From Melitaea cinxia (taxonomy: Eukaryota; Arthropoda; Insecta; Lepidoptera; Nymphalidae): a stretch of 64,000 bases of DNA. This document shows, one piece after another, positions 12,566-24,747 of the stretch (positions are counted from its first letter, which is position 1; every line of letters begins with the position of its first letter). The position numbers were made by a program, and so were the translations under genes. Location: positions 6,719,177-6,783,176 of the forward strand of contig NC_059398.1 of assembly GCF_905220565.1 (NCBI RefSeq), written 5' to 3'. Under the pieces are notes generated by a model. The model was given only the letters and a program-made list of their open reading frames with translations. It was not told the DNA's origin and searched no databases.

Positions 12566-13781
12566 TTAAGAGCCATTTCACAAAAATCGGTAACAATCCG
12601 CGAAATTGTAATATTTTGACGTCGTTAATCTCAGTGTTGGATGCAATAATGTAATTTATATTCTTGAAATATAATAGCGCAACCTTTGTTGTAGTCCATA
12701 GTCAGATCAGAATTTTGATTTATATTATGTGTATAAAATTATTAACCTTTTCATCAGCCTCCTCCCTGGGTAAACGGTCGCAATGTATACTTTGAAGTCC
12801 TACTTTTCAATAACCTCTACGTTGAAACCATTTTAAAAAAATATCATAATATGTGGAATATAATTTTGTTGTCCACTATCATAGATTTTTATTCCATTTG
12901 TATCTCTATTAAACGATAAAAAAAATTTAAAGTTACGAATATTTTCCAAATAAGTACAATTTTAAAAGCGATATTTCTCTTAGAAAACTAAGAAATTTTA
13001 ACAAACTATCTTCATCAAAGTAAACTTACATCATTAAGGAATACAAAAAAAATAATTAAAAGATGTAATTATTTTTAATACATTTTATATTAAATAATAA
13101 AAAGATAGTATATATTGCCACGCATCAAGCCCGGTAAATCAGTCGAGCGCTAGCGCTCTTAGAGGTAAGGTCCACGCCAAATTCTGCGCAGCCGTCTCTT
13201 TCGCTCACACGCGCCAAGCGCCTGTTGTTATAGCGGATAAAACGCATTTGATACTTTCATAATAAAATATAAATAAAATAAACATATTACGAAAATGACT
13301 GTAAAATAATATAATGATAATTTCTGTAAACAAATGTATAATTTAATTTTCTTTTCTCACACTATCAATACAAATAGGCATTTCAATCTGTTTGTCTTGT
13401 TATTTGTTAATTAATATGTTTGTCGGTGTCGATGTCATTAAATGCTTTTTTATTCATATCGTAAATATTAGATTCATTCGTAAACTGAAAAAACTAAATC
13501 AATTTAAAAAAATTGTTTCATAAAATTGATTTTTTTTTATTTTATTTTAAATTTATTGACTGTTGTTATATAACATACTTGAAATTTTTAACAAATTAAT
13601 TATGTAAAAAACATTTTATACCATAGTTATAATTTTTATTATACATCAGAAATGATCACGATGGTCTTTCGGTTGTCACACTATACGTACTAGCACAAAG
13701 ATCGCGCGGCTCGTACGACTCGCGCGATGCGACCAAACTTACCTAAACTTGCAGAGCGTAAAATTGTGAAATGGCTCTTAA
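12566..13781. mobile_element. non-autonomous DNA transposon flanked by TTAA
   Basis: The termini are inverted: GAGCCATTTCACAA at 12,570-12,583 and its exact complement at 13,764-13,777. Each is bordered outside by TTAA (12,566-12,569 and 13,778-13,781). TTAA duplications are made by piggyBac- and Kolobok-type transposases (established). The 1,208-bp body has no transposase ORF, so the copy is non-autonomous. It contains a GC-rich section with the palindrome AGCGCTAGCGCT near 13,147 and a CG-rich stretch at 13,700-13,735. The superfamily is unsettled because these ends are not ones I recognise. Confidence 0.65.
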
Positions 13782-14502
13782 TTATTAATATATATGTGTA
13801 TGTATGCGTATTATGATATGTCAAAGATATTTGGACGTAGTGAGACTTTGTTTATGGCTATACAAAATTAATAAAACAAGCAAGAGAGATAGGGTCATTG
13901 CGCCTGTTCGCGTCCACCGCCCAATTCGCGTCCATTTTACGGATCTCACTTTGAAAAGTCTCGAAATTAAGTATACTAAGACGCCAATAAGTCGAAAAAT
14001 AATTACCGGCTAATACCTCAATGTATAAGAGGCACGTACGCATAGACAAAAGTTCCGTGCATCCAAGCAATCCTGGGTAAAAAAAATAGTTAGTGAGGGC
14101 TGTTCAACAAGAGAGCGCGAAGGCACGGAATAATGAGAAGAAAATAGTGGGCAGCGGTTCGTTTGAAGGTGAGTCTTTTATTGTTTTATGTCTATTTTGG
14201 ATACATAGCTGTTTCTAGGCGTTGGTTATGATAAAAGGAATTATAATAATTATGAATTTGCTTATTTTTTTTATAGTTAATAGTTAAAATAAGGTGGACG
14301 CGAACTGCTACACCGAATTTATAAAACTTCCACTTTGCGTCCGCAGTGGACGCAAACTATGCCTAAAGGGATTAATAATAAAACTAAATCGCGTCCATTT
14401 TTTAAATTAATTCTATAAGTTTAATACATAAAACTAAAAGTTTAATACCTATTCTACTTTGAATGAAATAAGTAATTTCTTTCTTATTTTTTTCTATTTA
14501 AG

Positions 14503-14748
14503 ATGAGTTCTTTGCAGATAAGAAAGAAGAAGGAAAAAAGAACATACACAAAGGAAGATTTAAGGGAAGATTTGCATGAGATCCAAGAGAAGAAGAAATC
14601 GGTAAGACAAGCACCTATGCAAAAAATATGCTATTTCGATATTGGACAAAATCAGTGGGTGCAGACCAAGAGGGTACAAAACTTACCTACACAAATAAAT
14701 AAAATTGGAGTGTCTGTTTGTAATATTAAAGTAACACCTTTTTACTAA
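14503..14748 (+). pseudogene. transposase remnant with pipsqueak-type helix-turn-helix start
   Basis: The frame encodes 81 residues. After a basic start (IRKKKEKR), residues 14-36 read TYTKEDLREDLHEIQ...KKSVRQA. This fits the first half of HTH_psq domains, whose usual pattern is TYTxEDLxxALxxI...SVRxAAxxY. After SVRQAP the pattern is lost, so the second helix is missing or displaced by a deletion or an intron; a GTAAG lies at the codons for VR. It sits inside the TA-flanked element and is probably the decayed 5' end of its transposase, not a host gene. Confidence 0.4.
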
Positions 14749-14789
14749 ATTTATATTGATTTATACACGGTACATATACCAAAATAAGA

Positions 14790-15478
14790 AATCTCTTTAC
14801 TGTATGATGCCCTAATAAGAAGTCAGCTTGAGTATAATGCGGTAGTATGGTCTCCACATGAAGTCAAATACAGTCTCATATTGGAACGTGTTCAAAATAA
14901 ATTCACCAGGTTTCTTTACCATAGGCTTTATGGCGTGTATCTCTTGATGTATCCAACATTGTTTGTATTGGGCATGGTTGGATACAACAAGTTGGAGACT
15001 AAGAGAGAGCTGGCTCTGGCAACTTATATTTTAAATTATTCCGCGTTGTTGTCAATAATCCAGGGGTACTGCAGTGGATAGGTTTGAGCGTACCCGATAG
15101 GTATCATCTACAACGAAGACAGCGACCGAGCTTATTTGCAGTACCCCACGGCAGAACCGAGCTAGTGCGCAACGGCCCCCTTGCTCGTTCAGTCAGAACG
15201 CTAAACTTGGTGGCTGCAACACTAGACCTTTTTTCTTGTTCGTGGAATGAATTCGCAAAAGTTACTTTTTATATAATATGTTATGAGAAATGAATTTAAT
15301 ATTTTTATATTTATTATTGTTTTGTTTTTAGTATTATGTTCAAGTCAGCCAATTCTTTTTTAATTATAGTTTACATTTTTTTCCTTTCGCTTTTTGTCTC
15401 CTTTACTATGTCTAATGAATTGGGTTATGCCTGTAATATTAGATGTAAGAAAATAAATAAATAAATAAATAAAAACAT
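14790..15478 (+). mobile_element. Jockey-type LINE, 3' end of ORF2 plus tail
   Basis: Three frames joined by frameshifts give ALIRSQLEYNAVVWSPHE-like sequence, LERVQNKFTRFLY, LMYPTLFVLGMVGYNKLET, LSVPDRY and RTLNLVAATLDLFSC. This is the C-terminus of insect Jockey-group reverse transcriptases. A 3' UTR follows, ending in (AAAT)n at 15,450-15,473. The copy is 5'-truncated and broken by frameshifts, so it is dead. It lies inside the TA-flanked element and is therefore younger than it. Confidence 0.8.
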
Positions 15479-15483
15479 TTTTT

Positions 15484-15695
15484 AGAATTTTTGTCTGTCT
15501 GTCTATTTGCTCCGGCTAATCACTGAAACGACTGGACTGATTTTGACGTTGCCATCTAGATAGCTAATGAAATAAGGAGTAAATTAGGCTACTTTTATTT
15601 TAGAAATTTATTTATTTTGTAATTCTACGAACAGAACAATATTTTTTTTATTATAATTATAATTCCACGCGGATGAAGTCGCGAGCACAGCTAGT
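15484..15695 (+). mobile_element. Helitron-like non-autonomous element, short
   Basis: The copy starts TTTGTCTGTCTGTCTATTTG and runs through CTCCGGCTAATCACTGAAACG and AATAAGGAGTAAATTAGGC. It ends CACGCGGATGAAGTCGCGAGCACAGCTAGT. The GC-rich hairpin before a CTAG end fits a Helitron terminus. The same family in the opposite orientation starts at 45,402. Confidence 0.6.
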
Positions 15696-15804
15696 ATCAA
15701 ATAAAACCAAGTAACAAAGAAGAAAACAGCGCTATTATTAATATTTAATGCGAATGGAGATATGTGTGCACCTCGTATTTGGTTTCCATAATTATTATTA
15801 ATCA

Positions 15805-16140
15805 AGGCTGATCTTTGTGGTGCTGTGTGCTTACGGCATCAAAGAATATAAACACCCCCTCTCTTCCCGTGGGTGTCGTAAGAGGCGATTAAGTTCCTCT
15901 ACTACCTCGGAACTTAAAAAGCCGACCGATGGCGGGATATCCATCCAACTGCTGGCTTTGAAATACACGGGACGAAGACGGGCAGCAGCGTCTTCGGTAC
16001 GACAATGCCAGGCCTATCGTCACCAACCCGTCAGCCCAGCGTGGTGACTATGAGCAAAACACAGGAGTGAACTTGTCAAGGCCTATGTCCAGTAGTCGAC
16101 TGCGAAAGGCTGCTGTGATTGTAATTGCAGGCTGATCTTT
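15805..16140 (+). mobile_element. SINE/LINE-3'-end family 2, full-length copy with 12-bp target duplication
   Basis: The unit (15,817-16,128) is bounded by perfect AGGCTGATCTTT direct repeats at 15,805-15,816 and 16,129-16,140. It is the most complete copy in the window. It contains TACGGCATCAAAGAATATA, CACCCCCTCTCTTCCCGTGG, AAAGCCGACCGATGGCGGGA, CAGCAGCGTCTTCGG and CCTATGTCCAGTAGTCGACTG. The 76-residue ORF across it is a chance frame. Confidence 0.85.
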
Positions 16141-16692
16141 AGCTTGCTTACATTCCTTTAAAATTCACAGAACAGATAATTGTTGAATTTTAAAGGTGGA
16201 ATTACTATTTACTGACTACATAGGTTGTACACAGGTTAATTTGTTTTTTAATTTTAAGTTCTATCAATGTTTAGAAGAATATATATGTGTATTATTTTCT
16301 TTATAGTGATTTATTAATGTTAATGTGTTGATTTTTAAATAACTATAATTCTTCAATAAATAAATTATTAAAATCCAATGTCTCTTTAGATTATCACAAA
16401 AATATCACCTCCTTATTCCTTTTCTAAGCTGGTGGACGCGAAGTGGTCCAGCGGGTGGACGCAAATTGGATTTTATGGACGCAAACTGGGTAAATCGCCT
16501 AATTCTGACGTTTGTATTTAAATAAAATAATAACAAGATGTTTCGAACAAAACTGAAAATTAATCTTTATATAGACTATATAATGAACACAGTAAATAAA
16601 TTTTTCATAGAAATTAGTGCGGGGACATTTTTATTTTCTTCTTCAAACTTGCCAACTGCACTAAGTGGACGCGAACAGGCGCAATGACCCTA

Positions 16693-17139
16693 CGTCCATT
16701 TACATTGTGAACATTTCGTATTGTCACACAAGCTTCAGCCATTTATCACAAAATCGATAGCATTAAATTAAATCAATTATGCAGTCAACGGGTACTATTT
16801 AAATAAGACAGTTAAGGACATGTGTAAAGGTCGAATACCTTAAATAAAGTTTCCAATAAACGATGAGACAAATTATAAGTTAAGTATTATCACCCGTATG
16901 AAATTATGTATTTTACATGGTTGTTTTCCAACTGTTTGGTATAACAAAAAAACATTTTGTGGGTAGCTCTAGTGTTTCTTTATTACTGTTTACAGTCAAT
17001 GACCCGTTCTCGGTAAAGATTTTCTTTCATTACCTACGTCTAAATGATTAATAAAGCGTTGCTTTAATTTCAATGTTACAGTAATAAATATTGTTTCAAA
17101 TAATTAAGCATGTGTAAAATTGATTTAGTAATGGGATAT
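16693..17139. other. AT-rich non-coding stretch
   Basis: No gene or repeat was recognised. Confidence 0.45.
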
Positions 17140-17940
17140 GTTGGGGTATGGGCTTTCACTCTCTGAAACGTGTCCAATTCTTTTTACCATTTGAAATCAA
17201 AATTTTGCCTGCGCAATCCCTTCTCTTACCCATTCTCGACTATGCAGATGTGTGCTATTTAGATGTGACACAGGAGCTACTTGGTAAATTGGAGCGTCTA
17301 CAAAATCTTGCTATACGCTTTATTTTTGCTTTACGCAAATATGATCGTATCTCCCACTTTCGTACTCAACTTAAGTGGCTCCCTATCCACCTTCGCTGTG
17401 ATATGCACATCCTTTCTTTCCTTTTTTAAAAATCTCCTCCTTACCTTCGATCCCGTTTCAAATTGCTTTCTACCCCCACCCGCTCTAGGTTTTCTTGCAT
17501 AACAACAATGCTTGAAGTTCCTAGGCCTAACACCAACTTCCGATTAAATTCATTTACTGTACACGCTGCTAACTCAACCTAACTCAAGAAAGCTCATCGC
17601 TGTCCACTTTTAAAAACAATCTTAAGAACTATGTGCTTTCAAAATCAATACAGATATATGATATGTATATATGTATTATATTTTTAGTTTTATGCATGTA
17701 TGTGTACATATGTATGTAGATGTATCTATGTATGTTTATGTATGTGTAGTGTATGTATTTTATGTTTTTTTTTATTATTCTTCTATTCCTGCACTACTTT
17801 GCCCCGCGTTCACATTATCTCTTACTGCCATGGGTTGACTGGAAGAGATCTCTTTTAGAGATAAGTTCGTCCTTGTCAACTTCCTATATTATATTGACTA
17901 TTGTAAAATTTACTTAGTGCAATAAAGAATATAAATATAT
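17140..17940 (+). mobile_element. CR1/Jockey-type LINE, 3' end
   Basis: Residues LLLPILDYADVCYLDVTQE, LERLQNLAIRFIFALRKYD and QLKWLPIHLR are the conserved reverse-transcriptase C-terminus of a LINE family abundant in Lepidoptera. The frame breaks near 17,429. The decayed C-terminus and a 3' UTR follow, with an (ATGT)n-rich block at 17,660-17,760, a GGAAGAGATCTCTTTTAGAG hairpin and an AATAAA-like end near 17,922. The 5' end is truncated. A relative lies at 41,282. Confidence 0.8.
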
Positions 17941-20725
17941 ATGTTTGTAGCTATCCAACATCACATTTTAGTAATTTACAACATAATTAAAAAGTGGAAC
18001 TGTATCAAAACGTACAGTAAATATTGGATAGTTTCGAAATTTAAAAATTTTAATAAGGATTGTGATGTCAAAAAACTATTGGCGTCAATGGATTGTAACG
18101 AAACTTCCAAAAATATATAAAATGATTTAAATCGTCACCGGTTACTTATAGTTGCGAAAATTGTAATAGAAATTTTCTACCATGTTAAATTACAACATAA
18201 ATAATATTTCTTATCAAAATTTAACAAATCAGCGTCGGGCTAATCCGAGCAGTTTAAAAGAGGAAGGTCGAGTGATAAGCAATTTCACTTCATAGTATAG
18301 AGGTCACATGATAAGAGTATCATGACCTCGTATACACGGAAGTAAATATCCAATGTTGTTTTACCAAATTATGTTTTTATTTACCGAACAAATGAACGCT
18401 GTCTACATTATTCGTCAGACTACCATTGTAAACACATATGACGCCGACAAAGAAATTTCAAGGCCATAAGAGCCATAATTTTGGATCACGTATGTCTCAA
18501 CGTCGAAATATGGATATTTGCTAGACGTTTAAAAAAATTAAGATTTTGTTGACGATTACGCGACTTGTACGAGCACTCACGAATATCAGTCTAGTATCTT
18601 ACAAGAGGATTCAAAATTTTAGAAATGTGAAGTTTAAAAATCTTATATGTTGTCTTAAAACAGCGACATTTTTGAGAAGGCCCAAATCTGATGTAGTTTT
18701 TTATAAGTCAAGTAAACAGCTGATTGATAATAAATATGGCTGATGAACAAATTCAGAGTGTGTAACTGCTCTTGAATTAATTTGCACCTAAAAACACACT
18801 CAGTAAAAAAGCCACCGGAAACCATCCAATCTTCAAATCCGGTAATATATAAACAGATGGCAACCCTAATCTTACATACTCGTACGTACATATACATATG
18901 TAGCTAATCTTGCGACCATACGTTCTGTCGTAACGTTACTTGAACAAGATTTAAGGCCGACCGCTTAAATACCTAAAATCAAGTTAAACTCATATGGATT
19001 GAATTTTTAACCTTTAACAAGAATTTCAACTAAAAGTATTATTATTTCTATTTTTTATATTTTTAACCTAAAATCTTTTTATACAGTTGGTTGCAATAAC
19101 ATAAAACTATGATGGGCATGTTCCATTTTTGTTTAAACTTGCAATTTATGTATATTAAAACCTATAATGCAATTTGTTAGCGTTGGTCTTATGGGAGCTG
19201 TATGCACAAAATAAGTTTTTCTTTATTTCGATACTTACATCATATTTTCTTATATTGCTTCTTATTTCAGTATATTTAAATTGCATTAACATAGATTTCC
19301 AAATTCTATTTGAATGTTACATAAAGCATAAAAATGATGCACTAAATAAATTTGTTATTTTTTTTTATTATTATTAGTGTTCAAGATGAATAGCACGCTT
19401 TTAAGCAATTGTAGCGACAAATAGCTGAGCGTTTCGAGTTAATAGAATAATACTCCCTCTGCAGCCTTGTCCCCGTTCGCTGACCCAGTTGCATGTCCTG
19501 AGCAGGATGCTCTTTTTATACCAGCAATTACGTTTATGTCTAAGACTTTCTTTGTTTATTTTTCTACAACAATTTCTAGAAACGTTGCTTGAAGCCAAGA
19601 AAAATATAACAACTTTTGCGTCTCATATTCTCTGAGTAAATTAATCTTCTTTATTTTTAGAAGACTGGAATATTTTGTGCGGAATATTGTGATAAAAATT
19701 TAAGTTTATTATTTAGTCTTCAAATTACCAATGAAGACTGTATTGACTACGGTAATGGTTCACGTTATTATCGTTGGTTGCTGTGTAGTCACGTCTGGAA
19801 CATAGTTCTTATCTAAGTTAATAACTTTGCGTGGATTTTACAAATATATTATGTATTACAGCGTTATAAATATATTTTGTAAAAAAAAACGTATGTTGTA
19901 AAGGACATTCTTTAACGATATCTAAAAAATAAATTTTATGGTGCAAAAAATATTTAAAGTTGAGCTCATCGCCTCGTGTCTAAGTCAGCGTCTGTGTCGC
20001 GACGTTTTCCAACAGGTAGCGTCTTGAGATACCTATTTCGTAAGTTTTCATAATTATAAATAGAACGTAATGCAATGACGCTCAGTGCAAATGCACACGC
20101 GACACGCTGACTCAGGCACGACCGGGTCAAGGCTGAGCGCTCCGATCCAATGACCTGGTTACTACGTCCCCAATTGAATTTTGTCAATGATTTTCAGACA
20201 TCGCGACTGTTATGTCACTAACTCACTATATCCTTTCAACAACTTCTATCGTATTATGTACTATGGAAAAAAAAGTGTACTTCTACACACTTTTAATCTC
20301 AATATGACCACAAATGTATAAATAAGTAACGACTTCAGAGTTAACAAACGTCTTGGAAAAAAGTTAAATAATAATATTAATAGTCAATTTTATATTTGGT
20401 AATAAATCAGAGCAATAAATTTTATTCTTATATCCGCCTAATTTATCAGAATTAAAATGTAATTTTTCATATTTTTTCATCTACATACTTAAATTATATT
20501 TCTTCTTCGCATTAAATTAATATATTTCAAAAACAACAACGTTACAAACTGACAGAAATATCGCCTACCTTGGATCTTGATTTTGACCTATTTACAGTTC
20601 GACCTGTTTCGCCTCTCCAGGAGTGCCAATTATATCGTTTGATTTATATTTCCGGTCCAATTTGCTTTAAAATTATAATAACTTTTAAAATATGTAACAT
20701 TACGTAATAATATTAATTTATTTTT
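17941..20725. other. AT-rich non-coding stretch with two GC-richer patches
   Basis: No exon was supported. Patches at about 19,440-19,500 and 19,965-20,180 are richer in CpG than their surroundings and could be regulatory, but I see no motif that identifies them. Confidence 0.4.
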
Positions 20726-21336
20726 AACCGACTTCCAAAAAAGGAGGAGGTTCTCAATTCGACTGTATTTTTTTTTTTTTTTTTATGTATGTTACATCAG
20801 AACTTTTGACCGGGTAGACCGATTTCGACAAATTCTGTTTTAATCGAAAGGTGGTGTGTGCCAATTGGTCCCATTTAAATTTATTTGATATCTAACAACT
20901 ACTTTTCGAGTTATATCTAATAATGCGTTTTTACTTGACGCTTTTTTCGTCGACCTACGTGGTATTATACCGCATAACTTTCTACTGGATGTACCGATGT
21001 TGATAATTATTTTTTTGTTGGAAAGGGGATATCCCTAGTTTGGTACCATGATAAGGAAACCAGGATCTGATGATGGGATTCCAGAGAAATCGAGGGAAAC
21101 TCTCGAAAATCCGCAATAACTTTTTACTGGGTGTACCGATTTTGATAATTTTTAATTTAATCGAAAGCTGATGTTTATAATGTGGTCACATATAAATTTT
21201 ATTAAGATCTGATAAGTACTTTTTGAGTAATCTTTGATAACGCGTAGTTGCTTGACTATTTTTTCGTCGATCTACGTTGTATTACTTGTCGATGTAATTG
21301 AAGTCGGTTTTTTTTTCGTTTGCGAGCAAACACAAT
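20726..21336. mobile_element. non-autonomous repeat with AACCGACTTC inverted ends
   Basis: AACCGACTTC at 20,726-20,735 is answered by GAAGTCGGTT at 21,300-21,309. The body contains GAACTTTTGACCGGGTAGAC, AAACCAGGATCTGATGATGG and two CTGGGTGTACCGAT-like blocks. I recognise it as a widespread lepidopteran repeat. Similarity to the copy at 33,940 continues past the inverted repeat to the small palindrome GTTTGCGAGCAAAC (21,318-21,331) and ACAAT, so the true end is probably there. The transposon class is uncertain (MITE or Helitron-like). Confidence 0.65.
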
Positions 21337-23359
21337 TATAATGGTGATATAATCAAAATAATAAAGTTTATTGATGATAGTTTCTGTAATTTATCACATT
21401 GGTATCATACCTAACTCAAATAGGTATGAAATAACATAACTATTTATTATGAAAAAAATCACAAGTAATAATAGTAATAATATATAGTTGATATTACATA
21501 CATTTTGTATGGAAGGTTCGTAACTTAGTTTTTGCTCTTTCATTAGCAGAAATAGTTTATGGTCACGTTACGTGACGGAACACTTTTAATAAGAGTTCAA
21601 TAAATTCAATGTAATGTAATATTAAATTGCCTTGAAATCATTCAATCGTGTCATTTTAACTTGCTTAATGTTGTACATACAGGTGCATTCCTTGTCTGGG
21701 ATCGTTCGTGAGTTACGTAACTTGCCACGACAAATGCTTGTTATCGGTTTTCAAGGGCAACGTCGTGTCGGTGCAGTATATTAAACAGACTTGTTCACTA
21801 CACGATCACTGTCGTCAACTCGCCATAGACACAGCACTGTTGTGTGCATACCTCAGATAACGTTTAATGGTAACTATAAAAGTTTTAAAACGTTACACAT
21901 CTAATACAAGCGTTTTACGATTTTAATCTAAAAGTTACACTTAAAAAGTCTACAATGTATAGTTACTGAAAACAAAATATTACGATCGTTAAATGCTAGC
22001 GTAGGTGGATTTCATTAATATACCCAATCCATTATGAATTGTTCTACCCACTTGTGAATAATACTGACAGTTAAGTTAATGAATCTTTTTACTTAATCCT
22101 CTTCTTAGACAGTAAATAAATTATGAATAGAACACGTTTATGTTAGTTTATTATACGTTCGGTAATAACTAACACATAAAGTCTCTGATTTAATGTCGCG
22201 GAAGCAGTTTAGTATAGAGAATACAACGAGAGCAAACAAAATTGTTTGCTCTCGTTGTATTCTTTTTAAAACAAAATTGTTTACATGACACGATGATTGA
22301 TAGACGTCCGGGGTTATCCGTTCCGAGGTCTGAAGCTGAAGCATATCGGAATATGAGGAATATTAGATATTAAGCCCGAATTTTGAAAAAAAATGAGAGT
22401 AATGACATCATAGGTCATAAATTAACGTAGGTACTTCGGGGCATCCATTAATTGAGCTATTTTTCGATCAGTTTAGACTCCAATTTGAATAGACCCACTT
22501 TTACGTGAGATTGACGCTAATTTTTTTTAAAATTAAATACAATTAAAAGCAAAAGCTAAAAGATTTATTGTAGCGGACAAAATGAACACACAAAACATTT
22601 TTTTTTATATCTGTAATATTTTATATTTTTTGAGATTTTCGATTTTCCCCCCTCGGTTTAAGTGAGAATTCATTGGACCCCTCCGCCCATTCTGAGCTCA
22701 CGTAATTAATGGGTGTGGTGTGTCTTAATCTCTAATTTGACTTTACTCATAAATGAAAAGATTCATTAGTAAAGTTACGAATTTATTACAAAGATAAAAT
22801 TAAAAATATCCCTAATTAAAATAAATTAATTAATTAATATAAAAATGTATAGTGATGCATATACATCGACAATAAAATTAAAATTTTGGAATAAACTATA
22901 ATTATACAAAAGCTTAAAAGAAACAACGTTATTGTAAATATAAAACATTTTAGTAAAAAAGTTTCCGTTGCATCCATACAAATATTTAATGCGCTTACGT
23001 GAACCGTAACAGACATATGGAATAAAATAAAGGGAAAGATAAGAATAGAAAAAAACAATAGTAGCCGTAATTAAGACGATAGTGGCCGTTGAATTGGAAG
23101 GCTAATGTGCAGAGTGAGGTAAAAACGAGTCATGTGCTAGAGACGTGTTCCGAAGCTTTGAACTCATGTGTCAGGTTAAACAACATTGTTACATGCAGTG
23201 CCAGCTGCAAAGACATTGCAAAATACCTGTTTATGTACTAAATATGCATTCGTGGTAAAAGGAATATAATATAAAAAAGAACATTCGTTACATTAAAAAA
23301 AAACGTTAGAAGGTTATAAATATTTTTACCGGAATGTTACTAAATTTTTTTGTACACCT
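21337..23359. other. AT-rich non-coding stretch
   Basis: No gene was found. A perfect 22-bp hairpin at 22,218-22,263 is listed separately. Confidence 0.45.
22218..22263. repeat. perfect 22-bp inverted repeat, 2-nt spacer
   Basis: The left arm 22,218-22,239 (starts AGAATACAACGAGAGC) is the exact reverse complement of 22,242-22,263, with only AA between. It crosses a chance minus-strand ORF. Confidence 0.92.
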
Positions 23360-23612
23360 AGGTCGGAAAACAGGCTCAGCAGATGGTTAGCGTTTACCGT
23401 AGGAGATGACGCCTGCGACACCAGAAGCATCGCAACCGGGTTGCCGATCCCCCAATCCCCCCAGGAGCTCTCTTACTCACCACAGCTACACAATACTGCT
23501 TGACAGCAGTATTATTTAGCTGTGATCTTCTTAAGGTCGAAGTACTTCCTCAGTCGAGCTGCTCCGGATTTTGAGCAGAATGTGTCCTGCTGTGCCCTAC
23601 CTCAGTATTTTG
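23360..23612 (+). mobile_element. SINE-like family 3
   Basis: It has the same block order as 7,690: CACCAGAAGCATCGCAACC, CCCCAGGAGCTCTCTTACTC, CAGTATTATTTAGCTGTGAT, GTCGAGCTGCTCC and GCTGTGCCCTACCTCAGT. Confidence 0.7.
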
Positions 23613-24594
23613 AGCTGGAAAACTAATTAAGTAACATCGAGGTAATGTTTAGGATGCTAAGTACTTTCTAACAGCGCAAATGTCTACATTTTTGAGACAA
23701 CCCTATAAATGTCACGTGTCAAATATTAAAACATAGAAGTTGAATACGGTACTCTACGATTCATACATAAATAAATCATGAAAATCTTCCGTAATTAACC
23801 TAGTATTACAAAAAGGACGTTCCTTAGATCAATTTTCTTCTAATTTTATTTAAATAATAATTTATTTAACCTATTTTGCTTAAGGTTTTATTTATAAATA
23901 TAATATTCAGAGTTTATCTTGATACTGAGATGGGTCTTGAAAATATTTAACGGTGTTTATTAAAAGGGCATCACCTCGATTCAAGCAGCACTCGTTTTAT
24001 TTCGCTATTGTGCGTTGTGTTCAATAATTAAAAGTCGAAAGGTTACGCCATTCTCCTTCTTTATAGCTTACAGTAATTACAGGTCTTACTCAAGTAAAAA
24101 TATAAATAAGACTAGCCGATAACCTTTGGTACGCGCACGCAAGAATTTCTTTTATGTAGGAAATATGTTATAGAACATACAATGATGTTAATTTTTTATA
24201 TAATATGAATATGTATTATATGTAATATTTACGAGCAAGTTATGTTTAGGTTGAAAATAGGTATGCGTAAACTTTTGTAAGCATTTTAAGTTAGCAGTTG
24301 TTATTAGTTTCATAGCATAAATCATTTATAAATTGAAGTAAAGCCTACTTAGACTGAAATAACGAACACTTTATATTGATTAAAGAAAATGATTTGCTAT
24401 TATATTGTCTGAGGAATATTAAGAATATCCTCATGTCGTTTCGAATATCTCATATTCTAGATAAATCGATAAAGATAATAATCATATCTCGCTTATGTGC
24501 ATTGAACAAACAGAAATCTCAGTTCAATGACACCTAGCATAATTTTCTAAAATTTTGCCATTTTTACATTCATAGTTTCTAGCACTTGTGTAGT
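23613..24594. other. AT-rich non-coding stretch
   Basis: Nothing recognisable. Confidence 0.45.
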
Positions 24595-24747
24595 GGTGCG
24601 TGTAGTCGCCTAAAACACCGACGGTATGCGGATCCGATTCGCTGGATGTCAGTCCTTGTGGGTCTCCCCAACGTGCCTTGGAGAGCACGTTAGGCCGTCG
24701 GTCCCGGTCTATGCCCAGCAGTGGGATGCTACAGGCTGAACCGATCG
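24595..24747 (+). mobile_element. SINE family 1, internally deleted
   Basis: The tRNA-like head (GTGGTGCGTGTAGTCGCC, then GCGGATCCGATTCGC at the B-box place) is joined to CCTTGGAGAGCACGTTAGG and the tail ATGCCCAGCAGTGGGATGC. The segment between GTTAGGCCGTC and the tail found in other copies is missing. The B box is mutated from GGTTCGAATCC. Confidence 0.7.

Larger units (their letters stand above)
13890..16692. mobile_element. TA-flanked DNA transposon carrying three later insertions
   Basis: Perfect 26-bp terminal inverted repeats (13,892-13,917 and 16,665-16,690) begin GGGTCATTGCGCCTG and are flanked by TA on both sides. The motif GTGGACGCGAA/GTGGACGCAAA recurs in both orientations near 13,908, 13,926, 14,294, 14,348, 14,391, 16,433, 16,456, 16,476 and 16,665, which is typical of subterminal transposase-binding sites. 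A small ORF at 14,503 looks like a pipsqueak helix-turn-helix. A Jockey-type LINE, a Helitron-like element and a SINE have inserted inside. TA duplication plus a psq-type DNA-binding domain suggests the pogo branch of Tc1/mariner (inference). No DDE catalytic domain remains. Confidence 0.65.

Noticed and set aside
15817..16047. 76-codon ORF
   Set aside because: Lies wholly in a SINE copy bounded by target duplications.
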